Origin: RBG-16-68-21 sp035286665
GTDB taxonomy: Bacteria > Actinomycetota > Acidimicrobiia > Spongiisociales > UBA11373
Assembly: GCA_035286665.1 (NCBI GenBank)
Contig: DATECY010000069.1
Coordinates: forward strand, 1-6,486
Length of the DNA stretch: 6,486 nucleotides
Direction: 5' to 3'
Below the pieces are notes generated by a model. That model was not told the DNA's origin and did no database searches. It saw only the letters and a program-made list of their open reading frames with translations. A program made the position numbers and the translations under genes. Below are positions 1 to 6,261 of the stretch, one piece after another (position 1 is the stretch's first letter; each line of letters opens with the position of its first letter).

Positions 1-1
1 C

Positions 2-547
2 TCAGGCTCCCGGCGCCACCCCGAGGATGATCGACTCGAGGGTGGCGGCCACCAATGCCGCGTCGACCGGTCCACTCACCTTGCCCACGATGGTGCCGGC
101 GCGGTCGACGAAGAAGGTCTCCGGGACTCCCCGCACCCCGAAGGCGATGGCGGCGGCGGAACGGTCGTCCATGCCCGTCGGGTATCCCCTCCCCAGCTCA
201 TCGAGGAAGACGTTCACGTCGGCCAGCTCCGATTGGTAGGCAATGCCGACGACGAGCACGCCCGACGAGGCGTAGGTGACGGCAGTGTCGAGGAGGACGG
301 CGTGCTCTTCGCGGCAGGGCACGCACCACGGCGCCCAGAAGTTGACCAACACGATCGACCCCTCGAGATCGGTCAGCGAGAACGCCGCCGAGCCGTCTAT
401 CGGGGTGATCACGGCATTGGGCACCTTGGTGTCGATCAGAGGGGAGGGTGAGAGTGTGGGGTCGCTCCCGAACCGGGAGGCGAACACCACGGCCAACACG
501 GCCACGACGAGGCCGGCGCCGCTGAAGATCACCCAGCGCTTGATCAT
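2..547 (-). CDS. ccmG: CcmG/DsbE-type membrane-anchored thioredoxin
   Basis: Thiol:disulfide oxidoreductase of cytochrome c maturation, acting outside the membrane to keep apocytochrome c (through CcmH) reduced for heme attachment. The protein is 181 aa. Residues 1-25 form an uncleaved signal anchor (MIKRW followed by a hydrophobic run). Residues 35-52 carry the family's SPLID...P....DG lead-in. The thioredoxin active site WAPWCVPC is at 71-78, with Cys75 and Cys78 as the redox pair, followed by an acidic RREE-like stretch (CREE) typical of CcmG. The cis-proline loop GVPET is at 140-144, with Pro142. Length matches the family (about 175-190 aa). The ATG shares 4 bases (ATGA) with the stop of the upstream TPR gene and has no good Shine-Dalgarno of its own, so translation is probably coupled. 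It is the last gene seen and its stop lies at the window edge. A generic ResA/TlpA thioredoxin is the alternative, but the ccm context and N-terminal motif favour CcmG. Confidence 0.93.
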   Translation of the reverse strand: MIKRWVIFSGAGLVVAVLAVVFASRFGSDPTLSPSPLIDTKVPNAVITPIDGSAAFSLTDLEGSIVLVNFWAPWCVPCREEHAVLLDTAVTYASSGVLVVGIAYQSELADVNVFLDELGRGYPTGMDDRSAAAIAFGVRGVPETFFVDRAGTIVGKVSGPVDAALVAATLESIILGVAPGA

Positions 548-1308
548 GGCCCGGACGCCGCTTGGTCGATCATCGTCTGGGCCTCGTCGACGACGTCGGG
601 GGGTGCCTCACCCGAGTCGACCACCTGCTGGAGCAAGGGGAGGGCGCCTGCGGTGTCGCCGAGGCCGGTGTATCGGACGTTGGCGAGGAACCACTGGGCG
701 AGTACCACGTCGGGGGCCATGTCGAGGCTGCGCACCAGCAGCGCCTCGCCGGTGGCGGCGTCGCCGGACAGGTAGGTCATCCATCCGACGTACATGAGCG
801 CCTCGGCGTTTGGCCCCCTGTCCAGGACGTACATGTAGTGGGGAAGGGCCGTGGAGAAGTCGCCTGCCTCGACGTAGCGCCGGGCGAGTGCGAGTCGCAT
901 CGGGACGACGTCCGGGTTGGCGGCGACCACCGCCTCCATCTCATCGGTGGTGACCGTCGACAGGTCGACGCCGTCGGTGACGACGTCGGCGGCAACTCCC
1001 GAAAGCGGCCCGGTGTCGTCTCGCGGCTGCACCGCCTGGGTGAGCGCGAAGACGACGGCCCCAGCCGCCAGCGCGAAGACGATCACCCCGGCCCACACAC
1101 GCTTGATCGAACGGCCGGCGGGCACGATGGCGCGTGCGGTGTCGATGGCCGCGAGCGCGTCGGCGACGTCCGCTTCGTAGCGACGACGGAGGCGCTCGGC
1201 AGAGGCCCGGTCGATCTCGCCCGTCTCGAGCTGCTTGTCGAGGGCGATGAGGTCGGCGATGGAGTGGTCGCGCCGCTGCTCGAGGAGCCGGATGGCTGCC
1301 TCGCTCAT
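544..1308 (-). CDS. ccmI: CcmI-like TPR protein of the cytochrome c ligation complex
   Basis: Likely CcmI (CycH)-type subunit that binds apocytochrome c and presents it to CcmF/CcmH. The protein is 254 aa. Residues 1-65 are charged and helical with the CcmI-type pattern (L..LDKQLETGEID followed by RLRRRYE near 39-45). One membrane helix spans about 72-91, preceded by Arg/Lys (GRSIKR), so the N-terminus should be cytoplasmic. After a linker, three TPR-like helix pairs fall at about 131-165, 167-200 and 202-240 (for example LARRYVEAGDFSTALPHY). The ATG at 1308 was chosen because it overlaps the ccmH stop as ATGA, has AGAGG 7 bases upstream and begins at the family domain; an in-frame opening back to 1623 is only the shadow of ccmH. 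Family members usually have an additional N-terminal membrane helix, which is absent here. The TPR repeats are diverged, so the role rests on domain pattern plus context. Confidence 0.82.
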   Translation of the reverse strand: MSEAAIRLLEQRRDHSIADLIALDKQLETGEIDRASAERLRRRYEADVADALAAIDTARAIVPAGRSIKRVWAGVIVFALAAGAVVFALTQAVQPRDDTGPLSGVAADVVTDGVDLSTVTTDEMEAVVAANPDVVPMRLALARRYVEAGDFSTALPHYMYVLDRGPNAEALMYVGWMTYLSGDAATGEALLVRSLDMAPDVVLAQWFLANVRYTGLGDTAGALPLLQQVVDSGEAPPDVVDEAQTMIDQAASGP

Positions 1309-1754
1309 CGCCGGGCCTCTCGCAACGCCTCGTCGACCCGGGCACGCTCCTGGTCGGTGAGGTCGCGGGTCGCCGTGCGCACCCGGGTGACGATCAATGC
1401 GAGCCCGCCGAGGAGCAGCGCCGCCGGGAGCGCCCAGAGAAGGAGTGTCGCGCCCCCAGCAGGAGGATCGAGCCGCACCTCTTCGCCGTAAGTGGCCACG
1501 AAGAAGTCGATGATCTGCGCGTCGGTCCAGCCCTCGTCGACCCGGTCGGCGATCAGCTGCTTGAGGTCGCGCGAAAGTTGTGCCGGCGAATCGTTGATCG
1601 ACTCGGACTGGCACACCGGGCACTTCAGCTGGGAGGCGAGCGCTTCGACCCGGTCGGCGGGGGATGGCTCCGCGCCGGCGAGGACGGTGACGATCACGGC
1701 GATGGATGCGGCGATCACGCCCACGGCGGCCCAGGTGCGGATGCGTTCAGACAT
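1305..1754 (-). CDS. ccmH: CcmH, cytochrome c maturation thiol oxidoreductase
   Basis: Membrane-anchored protein whose CXXC reduces or holds the cysteines of apocytochrome c's CXXCH motif before heme ligation, working with CcmG and CcmF. The protein is 149 aa. Residues about 9-27 form an N-terminal signal or membrane segment. The hallmark LKCPVCQSESINDS lies at 43-56 (Cys45, Cys48), followed by the helical stretch L.RDLKQLIADRVDEG and FFVATYGEEV typical of the family's three-helix fold. Residues about 102-124 form a C-terminal membrane helix, with a charged cytoplasmic tail (RTATRDLTDQERARVDEALRE). This is the short CcmH/CycL form, not the E. coli fusion with a TPR domain; the TPR part is the next gene. 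The start ATG overlaps the end of ccmF by 8 bases (ATGTCTGA) and no better start is present. The stop overlaps the next ATG as ATGA. Confidence 0.94.
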   Translation of the reverse strand: MSERIRTWAAVGVIAASIAVIVTVLAGAEPSPADRVEALASQLKCPVCQSESINDSPAQLSRDLKQLIADRVDEGWTDAQIIDFFVATYGEEVRLDPPAGGATLLLWALPAALLLGGLALIVTRVRTATRDLTDQERARVDEALREARR

Positions 1755-3708
1755 CGGCAGGCTCGAGGGCCGCCACCGCGGTGGTCCTGCGGCGGCCGAA
1801 ATACGAGCGGAGCCCGCCGGCGAAGACGATGAGCCCGCCCAGCCACAAGAGCCACATGAGGGGGAATCGGAAGGCGTCGACGGTGACGGTCGCCGAGCCC
1901 GGTTCGATGCGGACGAGGCTCAAGTACACGTCCTCGCGGAGGCCGGTACGCACCGAGGGCGTCGGGATCGCCTGCACCTGATTGGGATACTGGTTGAGGC
2001 GGGGTTCGAGCGTGCCCAGCACCCGTCCGCCTCTGGACAGCTCGATCGTGGCCCCGACCACGGTGCGGTTCGGCTCCTCCCTCAGGAACGGAGACAGGTA
2101 GGTGAGCGTGTAGCCCTCGAAGAAGGCAGATTGGCCGACGGTGAGGGTGATCTCCTGGCGCACCCCGAACGATCCGGAGAAGGCGACGGCGACCGCCACC
2201 AGAGCGACCCCGACGTGGGCGATCATGCCGCCCCAGTATCCGGGGTCGGACCCCGCCAGCCGCGCCATTTCGCCGAGGTAGCCGCCGGGTCTGGCGCGGA
2301 CCACTTCGTGGGCGTGACGGACGATGCCGGCGATGACGAACGCCGCCAGCGCCACGGTGATCAGGACCGTGATCGGGCGCAGTCCGGCGACGACGGCGAG
2401 GGCGGAGGCGACCGCGGCGACCTGGAGCGGGAAGCGGACGCGGCGCCACAGCACGGACGGACGGGCAATTCGGTAGGGCGCCAGCGGACCGACTCCCATC
2501 GCCAGCAGCAGGACGAGCCCGATCGGGATAGCAGACCGGTCGAACCAGGGCGCGCCCACCGACACCCGGTCGCCGGTGAAGGCCTCGAGCACCATCGGAT
2601 AGATCGTGCCGACGAGCACCACGAACGCGAACAGCGTGAGCAGCAGGTTGTTGAGCAGGAACACGCCCTCCCGGCTCGCCAGAGAGTCGAGGCGCGGTGT
2701 GGAGGCGACGAGGTGGCCGCGCATGGCGAACAGTCCGAACCCGCCCACCACCACGATGAGCAGGAAGGCGAGGAGCGCCGGACCGACCGCCGACTGGGTG
2801 AACGAATGCACCGAGGCGACCACGCCGGAGCGGGTGAGGAAGGTGCCGAGGATCGTCAGGCTGAAGGTACCGATGATGAGGGCGACGTTCCACGCCTGCA
2901 ACATGCCCCGTCGGCGCTGCACCACTGCGGAGTGTATGAACGCCGTGGCGGTGAGCCAGGGGAGGAACGACGCGTTCTCGACCGGGTCCCATCCCCAGAA
3001 CCCGCCCCAGCCGAGGACCTCGTACGACCACCAGGCACCGAGGACGATGCCGAGAGAAAGGAACGACCAGGCCACCAGCGTCCACCGCCGGGTCCGCTCC
3101 AACCATTGGGTGGTGCCGTCGCCGGCGATCAGGGCGGCGATGGCGAAGGCGAAGGGGACGGTCATCCCCACATATCCGAGGTAGAGCACGGGCGGGTGGA
3201 ACGCCATGAGGATGTGGTTCTGGAGCAGGGGGTTCGAGCCGAGACCGTCGGCGGGGACCTGGGCGAGGGTGTGGAACGGGTTGGCGGCCGTCGCCATCAA
3301 TCCGAAGAAGAAGATGGCGACCACACCCATGATGGCGAGGGCGGCCGCACCGACCGTGTCCCGTCCGGTGATCCGCCGCCACACCCAGGCCGTGTAGCCG
3401 GCGAGGATCAGGCCCCACAGCACGATGCTCCCGGCGAGCGCAGACCATGCTCCGGCGACGGTGAACAGCAGCGGCGTCCCCCGGGAGTGGTTGCGAGCCA
3501 CGTACTCGATCGAGAAGTCGTTGGTGATCAGGGCGAGCTCCAGTGCTCCCATCGCCAGCACGGCCCCGACGACGAGGCCGATGATCGGCAAGCGCATGGA
3601 GACCGACGGCGTCCCATCGGCGAGGTAACAGCGGACGCCGGTGACGACGAGGGCGACTGCCGAGGCCAGGGCGATGATGACCCCGGTGTACCCGGCGAGA
3701 GCGATCAC
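1747..3708 (-). CDS. ccmF: CcmF, heme lyase subunit of the cytochrome c synthetase
   Basis: Large integral membrane protein that takes heme from holo-CcmE and ligates it to apocytochrome c. The protein is 653 aa, the usual size, with many membrane helices. The tryptophan-rich WWD heme-contact motif runs from WWSYEVLGWGGFWGWD (226-241) to ENASFLPW (244-251). Histidines fall where the family needs them: His171 in HPPVLYLGYVG and His498 in MIAHVGVAL are candidates for the ligands of the stable heme b, and His259 (FIHS) and His301 (SVHSF) flank the WWD region as candidate ligands of the CcmE-delivered heme. An extracytoplasmic domain (about 515-610) precedes a final helix (about 616-634) and an Arg-rich tail. 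The start is GTG at 3708, overlapping the ccmE stop as GTGA; no clear Shine-Dalgarno is seen, so coupling to ccmE is likely. Family membership is very secure. Confidence 0.97.
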   Translation of the reverse strand: MIALAGYTGVIIALASAVALVVTGVRCYLADGTPSVSMRLPIIGLVVGAVLAMGALELALITNDFSIEYVARNHSRGTPLLFTVAGAWSALAGSIVLWGLILAGYTAWVWRRITGRDTVGAAALAIMGVVAIFFFGLMATAANPFHTLAQVPADGLGSNPLLQNHILMAFHPPVLYLGYVGMTVPFAFAIAALIAGDGTTQWLERTRRWTLVAWSFLSLGIVLGAWWSYEVLGWGGFWGWDPVENASFLPWLTATAFIHSAVVQRRRGMLQAWNVALIIGTFSLTILGTFLTRSGVVASVHSFTQSAVGPALLAFLLIVVVGGFGLFAMRGHLVASTPRLDSLASREGVFLLNNLLLTLFAFVVLVGTIYPMVLEAFTGDRVSVGAPWFDRSAIPIGLVLLLAMGVGPLAPYRIARPSVLWRRVRFPLQVAAVASALAVVAGLRPITVLITVALAAFVIAGIVRHAHEVVRARPGGYLGEMARLAGSDPGYWGGMIAHVGVALVAVAVAFSGSFGVRQEITLTVGQSAFFEGYTLTYLSPFLREEPNRTVVGATIELSRGGRVLGTLEPRLNQYPNQVQAIPTPSVRTGLREDVYLSLVRIEPGSATVTVDAFRFPLMWLLWLGGLIVFAGGLRSYFGRRRTTAVAALEPADV

Positions 3709-4124
3709 GGTGCCGGGTACCGCGAGTCGGGTGTGTACACGCCGCCCTCCTCGGTGCGGTACTGCTCGTCGTGCTTGATGATCATCGAGTCGGAGTGGAA
3801 CACCGAGCCGTCCCAGGTCCCCTCGAGCACCACGCCGATGCCCTCGCCAAACAGCTGCTGGGGCGTGCCGACATGATCGACCTCAACGGTGGTCGTCCCG
3901 TCGGTGACCGCAAAGGTGACGTTCGTGGACGACTCGACCACCGTACCGGCCACGACGAGCCCACCGAGGCGGAACCGGCCGGCATCGGCGGCGGGCGGGT
4001 CGTCGACTACCTCTGTGGGTGTGCGGTAGTAGACGAGGTTCTCCCGGATGTTGGAGATCAAGAAGCCGACCAGGATCGCGAGGAGGCCGAGCATCGAGAT
4101 CAGGAACATCCGGTAGCGCTTCAT
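3705..4124 (-). CDS. ccmE: CcmE, periplasmic heme chaperone
   Basis: Carries heme covalently from the CcmABCD complex to CcmF. The protein is 139 aa. It has a short basic N-terminus (MKRYR) and a membrane anchor at about 6-25, then an OB-fold beta domain with family motifs VYYRTPTEV (31-39), RFRLGGLV (50-57) and VTDGTTTVEV. The heme-attachment motif is IIKHDEQY (115-122): His118 is the expected covalent heme site and Tyr122 the expected axial ligand. This is the histidine form, not the cysteine variant (CxxxY) known from some bacteria and archaea. The C-terminal tail is short (about 17 aa after Tyr122) and ends in Pro-rich sequence. ATG at 4124 was chosen because it starts directly before the anchor, overlaps the ccmD stop as ATGA, and has GGGAGG 10 bases upstream. 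In-frame codons back to 4226 only mirror ccmD. Confidence 0.96.
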   Translation of the reverse strand: MKRYRMFLISMLGLLAILVGFLISNIRENLVYYRTPTEVVDDPPAADAGRFRLGGLVVAGTVVESSTNVTFAVTDGTTTVEVDHVGTPQQLFGEGIGVVLEGTWDGSVFHSDSMIIKHDEQYRTEEGGVYTPDSRYPAP

Positions 4125-4240
4125 CGCCGGGTGGCCTCCCCGTTGGCACGCCGGGTGCGCATCACGAGCGACGTCACGTACCCGATCAGGGTCCCATAGA
4201 CCAGCGTGTATGCGAAGGCCACCCATCCCCAGTCGGTCAT
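4121..4240 (-). CDS. ccmD: CcmD-like single-helix membrane peptide
   Basis: A 39 aa peptide between ccmC and ccmE, the normal place of ccmD. Residues about 5-26 form one hydrophobic helix (starting WGWVAFAYTLVYG), followed by a basic cytoplasmic tail with RTRR and a terminal RR. CcmD proteins are small single-helix peptides with an aromatic-rich N-terminus and a positively charged C-terminus; they associate with CcmC and CcmE and help release holo-CcmE from the CcmABC complex. The ATG overlaps the ccmC stop (ATGA) and the stop overlaps the ccmE ATG (ATGA), so the frame is fixed on both sides and tightly coupled. Ribosome binding is weak (GGGGA about 8 bases ahead). Sequence conservation in this family is low, so the call rests on size, topology and position. 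It is short enough to be missed by gene callers. Confidence 0.82.
   Translation of the reverse strand: MTDWGWVAFAYTLVYGTLIGYVTSLVMRTRRANGEATRR
4135..4140 (-). promoter_or_regulatory. Shine-Dalgarno for ccmE (GGGAGG)
   Basis: GGGAGG lies 10 bases before the ATG at 4124, within the last codons of ccmD. Spacing is slightly long, but it supports this ATG over any upstream start. Confidence 0.55.
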
Positions 4241-4947
4241 CGCCAGTCCCCGAGTTGCGGAGCGGTCACGGCGGCCCCGGCGACGTGCTCGTCGGCGCGT
4301 GGGGCGTCGGTGAGGAGGTCTTCGGCGACGGCGAGGTCGATGCGGCGGTTGAGAAGGGCGACGTAGACGAGGGTGAAGGCGAACACCGCCAGGAGGAGGG
4401 CGAAGAGGAGGGGCGGGTCGATCTGCGGGTTGTCCGGTCGCAAGATCGTCGGCGGTTGGTGGAGGCCTCGCCACCAGATCACCGAGAAGTGGACGACCGG
4501 GATCTGCAGCGCAGCAACGATGCCGAATATCGCCGACCGCTGGGCCCTGCGCTCGGCACCGTCGACGCTGCGGCGGAGGGCCAGGTAGGCGAGGTACACG
4601 AAGAACATCGCCGCGGTGAGCACGAGGCGGGCGTCCCACGTCCACCACACGCCCCACACCGGCTTGCCCCAGATCGAACCGGTGGCGAGGGCGAGGCCGG
4701 TGAACACCACGCCGACTTCCGCCGACGATCCGGCGAGACGATCCCAGCGCAGTTTGTCGGTGACCAGGTAGCCGATGCTGCCGACCAGGGTGATCCCGAA
4801 GGCGAGGTAGGCGAGCCACGCTGAGGGAACGTGGACGTACATGATGCGCTGCAGGTCCCCCTGCACGGAATCGGGCGGTACCGCCAGCCCGGCTACGCAG
4901 GCGATCAGCACCGATCCGACGGCAGCGACCTCGATCGTCCGCTTCAT
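4237..4947 (-). CDS. ccmC: CcmC, heme-handling membrane protein that loads CcmE
   Basis: Integral membrane protein of the heme handling family that binds heme at the outer face and drives its attachment to CcmE. The protein is 236 aa, close to the family norm, with six predicted helices (about 5-24, 37-60, 74-91, 106-124, 138-155 and 178-199). The WWD signature is WGVWWTWD (98-105), followed by ARL. Conserved histidines flank it: His39 in YVHVPSAW, and His153 in PVVHFSV with His163 in GLHQP on the other side. ATG at 4947 was chosen over in-frame codons running back to 5226 (the shadow of ccmB), because it has GGAGGAG 5 bases upstream and shares a single base with the ccmB stop (TGATG). A GTG codon immediately before the ATG is a trivial alternative. 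The last 30 or so residues are polar and unconserved-looking. CcsA and NrfE are distant relatives, but size and neighbours indicate CcmC. Confidence 0.96.
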   Translation of the reverse strand: MKRTIEVAAVGSVLIACVAGLAVPPDSVQGDLQRIMYVHVPSAWLAYLAFGITLVGSIGYLVTDKLRWDRLAGSSAEVGVVFTGLALATGSIWGKPVWGVWWTWDARLVLTAAMFFVYLAYLALRRSVDGAERRAQRSAIFGIVAALQIPVVHFSVIWWRGLHQPPTILRPDNPQIDPPLLFALLLAVFAFTLVYVALLNRRIDLAVAEDLLTDAPRADEHVAGAAVTAPQLGDWR

Positions 4948-5603
4948 CACGACTCCTCCAAGGGACGCGCGGTGAGCACCCCCGTCAACGCCAGGAGGAC
5001 ATCGACCACGGCCAGCACGAGCACCCACCGCAGGATACCGGCACCGACGCGCAAGCCTTCCGTGGCTTGCGCCGCGCCGAGCAGCAAGGGGATGGCGATC
5101 GGCGCCACCAGGAGCGGCGCCAGCGCCCCCCGGCCCCCGAGCCCGCTGGTGACCGATGCCGCGATGGTGCCAATCATCGCCAGGCCGGCTGCGACCATCG
5201 GCAGGACCACCGCCAGCCAGCCCCACCCGATGACCACCGGGTCGTAGAGCACCATGGTGATCGCCCCGATCGCCACCTCGAAGGCCACGAGGAGCACGAA
5301 GCTGGCGATGGCGGTGGCGGCGAACCGAGCCGCCGGATCGACGCCGAGCAGGGTGAGGAGATCGTGCTGGGGACGCTCGGCGGCTCCGCTCTGGCGCTGG
5401 GTGACGACGATGCCGAAGAGCAGCACGATCGCCCAGAACAGGCCGGGACCGATCTGCGACAGCAGGGGCCGATCGATCCCCACCGCCATCGGAATGATGA
5501 GAACGGCGACCGCACCGAAGGGGATGACGACCGTGGCCACCTCGCCGGAGCGTCGTTCATTGCGCAACTCGGAGCGCACCAGCACGAGGACGTGGTGGAT
5601 CAC
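4947..5603 (-). CDS. ccmB: CcmB, membrane subunit of the Ccm ABC transporter
   Basis: Membrane partner of the ATPase CcmA; the CcmAB complex uses ATP hydrolysis to free holo-CcmE from CcmCD. The protein is 218 aa if it starts at GTG 5603, essentially the family length (about 220). It begins with a cytoplasmic segment rich in charge (RSELRNERRSGE, 10-21), as in CcmB, then about six membrane helices (near 23-43, 52-68, 96-118, 127-150, 160-180 and 190-211). Recognisable family stretches are GLFWAIVLLFG (54-64), the GVDPAARF region and LAPLLVAPIAIPLLLGAA (161-178). The GTG start overlaps the ccmA stop (GTGA) and has GAGGAGG 7 bases ahead. The frame stays open further upstream only as the shadow of ccmA. 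It ends one base into the ccmC ATG. A perfect 9-bp inverted repeat lies in its 3' third. Confidence 0.93.
   Translation of the reverse strand: MIHHVLVLVRSELRNERRSGEVATVVIPFGAVAVLIIPMAVGIDRPLLSQIGPGLFWAIVLLFGIVVTQRQSGAAERPQHDLLTLLGVDPAARFAATAIASFVLLVAFEVAIGAITMVLYDPVVIGWGWLAVVLPMVAAGLAMIGTIAASVTSGLGGRGALAPLLVAPIAIPLLLGAAQATEGLRVGAGILRWVLVLAVVDVLLALTGVLTARPLEES
4953..4959 (-). promoter_or_regulatory. Shine-Dalgarno for ccmC (GGAGGAG)
   Basis: GGAGGAG lies 5 bases before the ATG at 4947, inside the 3' end of ccmB. It supports the ATG start of ccmC and argues against longer in-frame versions. Confidence 0.75.
5049..5072. repeat. Perfect 9-bp inverted repeat with 6-base loop inside ccmB
   Basis: The left arm GCGCAAGCC (5049-5057) and right arm GGCTTGCGC (5064-5072) are exact reverse complements around TTCCGT. 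The RNA of either strand could form a stable hairpin. It lies in the last third of the ccmB coding sequence, roughly 100 bases before the ccmC start. No U-run follows on the minus strand, so it is not an intrinsic terminator. A stem of this length may arise by chance in GC-rich DNA. Confidence 0.6.
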
Positions 5604-6253
5604 GGCCGGCCCTCCTCGAGGCGCCCATCGGCAAGCACGACGAAGCGCGTGACGATCCGCGACGCCCGGTCCCGTTCGTGGGACACCACCACGGCTCCGC
5701 CTCCCCGGCCCACGACGTCGGCGACGAGGTGCTCGACGAGGGCGGAAGCCTCGGGATCGAGGCCGACGTGGGCCTCGTCGAGGAGGAGCAGGTCGGGACG
5801 GGTGATGAGCATCCGGGCGAACTCGGCGCGTCGCCGCATCCCGTTGGAGCAGTGGGACGCGCGGCGGCGTCCGGCGGCCGCCAACCCGACCGCGGCGAGC
5901 GCATCGGCGGCAGTCACCGACGGGGAGGCACACAGGTCCTCGACGAGCGCCAGGTTCTCGCTGAGGGAGAGGTGCGGGTAGAGGGCCGGTTCGTGGCCGA
6001 TGAGGCCGATCCTGGGGCGCACCGTCTCCGCCTGGGGCGTTCCCAGGGTGGCCCCGAGCACGGTGCCGCCTCCCTCGGAGGGGCGGGTGAGGGTCGCCAG
6101 GACCCGCAGCAGGGTCGTCTTGCCCGACCCGTTCGCCCCGAACAATCCGACGGCCTCGCCCCGGCCGATCCGGAGATCGACCCGTCTGAGGACGAGAGCG
6201 GTGGGGCGTCGCACCGCGATGCTTGCGACGTCGACGACCGGGGCGTCGGACAT
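5600..6253 (-). CDS. ccmA: CcmA, ATP-binding subunit of the Ccm ABC transporter
   Basis: Cytoplasmic ATPase that pairs with CcmB to release heme-loaded CcmE. The protein is 217 aa, about the size of known CcmA (around 205-215). Walker A is GANGSGKTT (39-47). The Q-loop region reads GHEPALYPHLSLSENL (86-101), with Glu88 where Gln is usual. The ABC signature is SNGMRRR (136-142), a variant of LSxGQ. Walker B is LLLLDE (155-160), followed by AHVGLD with Ala in place of the usual Pro. The H-loop His192 is in VVVSHERDR. ATG at 6253 was chosen because the protein then begins a few residues before the first beta strand; codons up to 6415 in frame give non-ABC, Pro/Ala-rich sequence overlapping the upstream gene. 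No Shine-Dalgarno precedes it (a C-run instead), but a TACACT hexamer does, suggesting a leaderless transcript. Fold assignment is certain. Assignment to CcmA relies on the following ccmB-G genes. Confidence 0.94.
   Translation of the reverse strand: MSDAPVVDVASIAVRRPTALVLRRVDLRIGRGEAVGLFGANGSGKTTLLRVLATLTRPSEGGGTVLGATLGTPQAETVRPRIGLIGHEPALYPHLSLSENLALVEDLCASPSVTAADALAAVGLAAAGRRRASHCSNGMRRRAEFARMLITRPDLLLLDEAHVGLDPEASALVEHLVADVVGRGGGAVVVSHERDRASRIVTRFVVLADGRLEEGRP
5611..5617 (-). promoter_or_regulatory. Shine-Dalgarno for ccmB (GAGGAGG)
   Basis: GAGGAGG lies 7 bases before the GTG at 5603, inside the 3' end of ccmA. It decides the GTG start of ccmB, since no ATG is available nearby. Confidence 0.75.
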
Positions 6254-6261
6254 GGGGGGAG

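Noticed and set aside
562..1491. A 309-codon plus-strand frame opposite ccmI and ccmH
   Set aside because: Composition is typical of an antisense shadow; no start signal or domain, and the opposite-strand genes carry clear motifs.
1309..1623. N-terminal extension of the CcmI-like frame
   Set aside because: The sequence is Arg/Pro-rich, out of frame with ccmH which it overlaps, and has no family match. The ATGA overlap and AGAGG at 1308 give a better start.
1715..3448. A 577-codon minus-strand frame overlapping ccmF
   Set aside because: Arg/Pro-rich frame-shifted shadow of ccmF, with no recognisable domain.
1492..3876. A 794-codon open frame on the plus strand, antisense to ccmF and ccmH
   Set aside because: Its translation is a low-complexity mix of Gly, Arg, Asp, Glu and His with no domain, as expected from the mirror frame of a GC-rich gene with few stop codons. 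ccmF on the opposite strand is unmistakable.
5067..5981. A 304-codon plus-strand frame opposite ccmB and ccmA
   Set aside because: Rich in Asp, Arg, His and Gly without any fold signature; mirrors the codon pattern of ccmB and ccmA.
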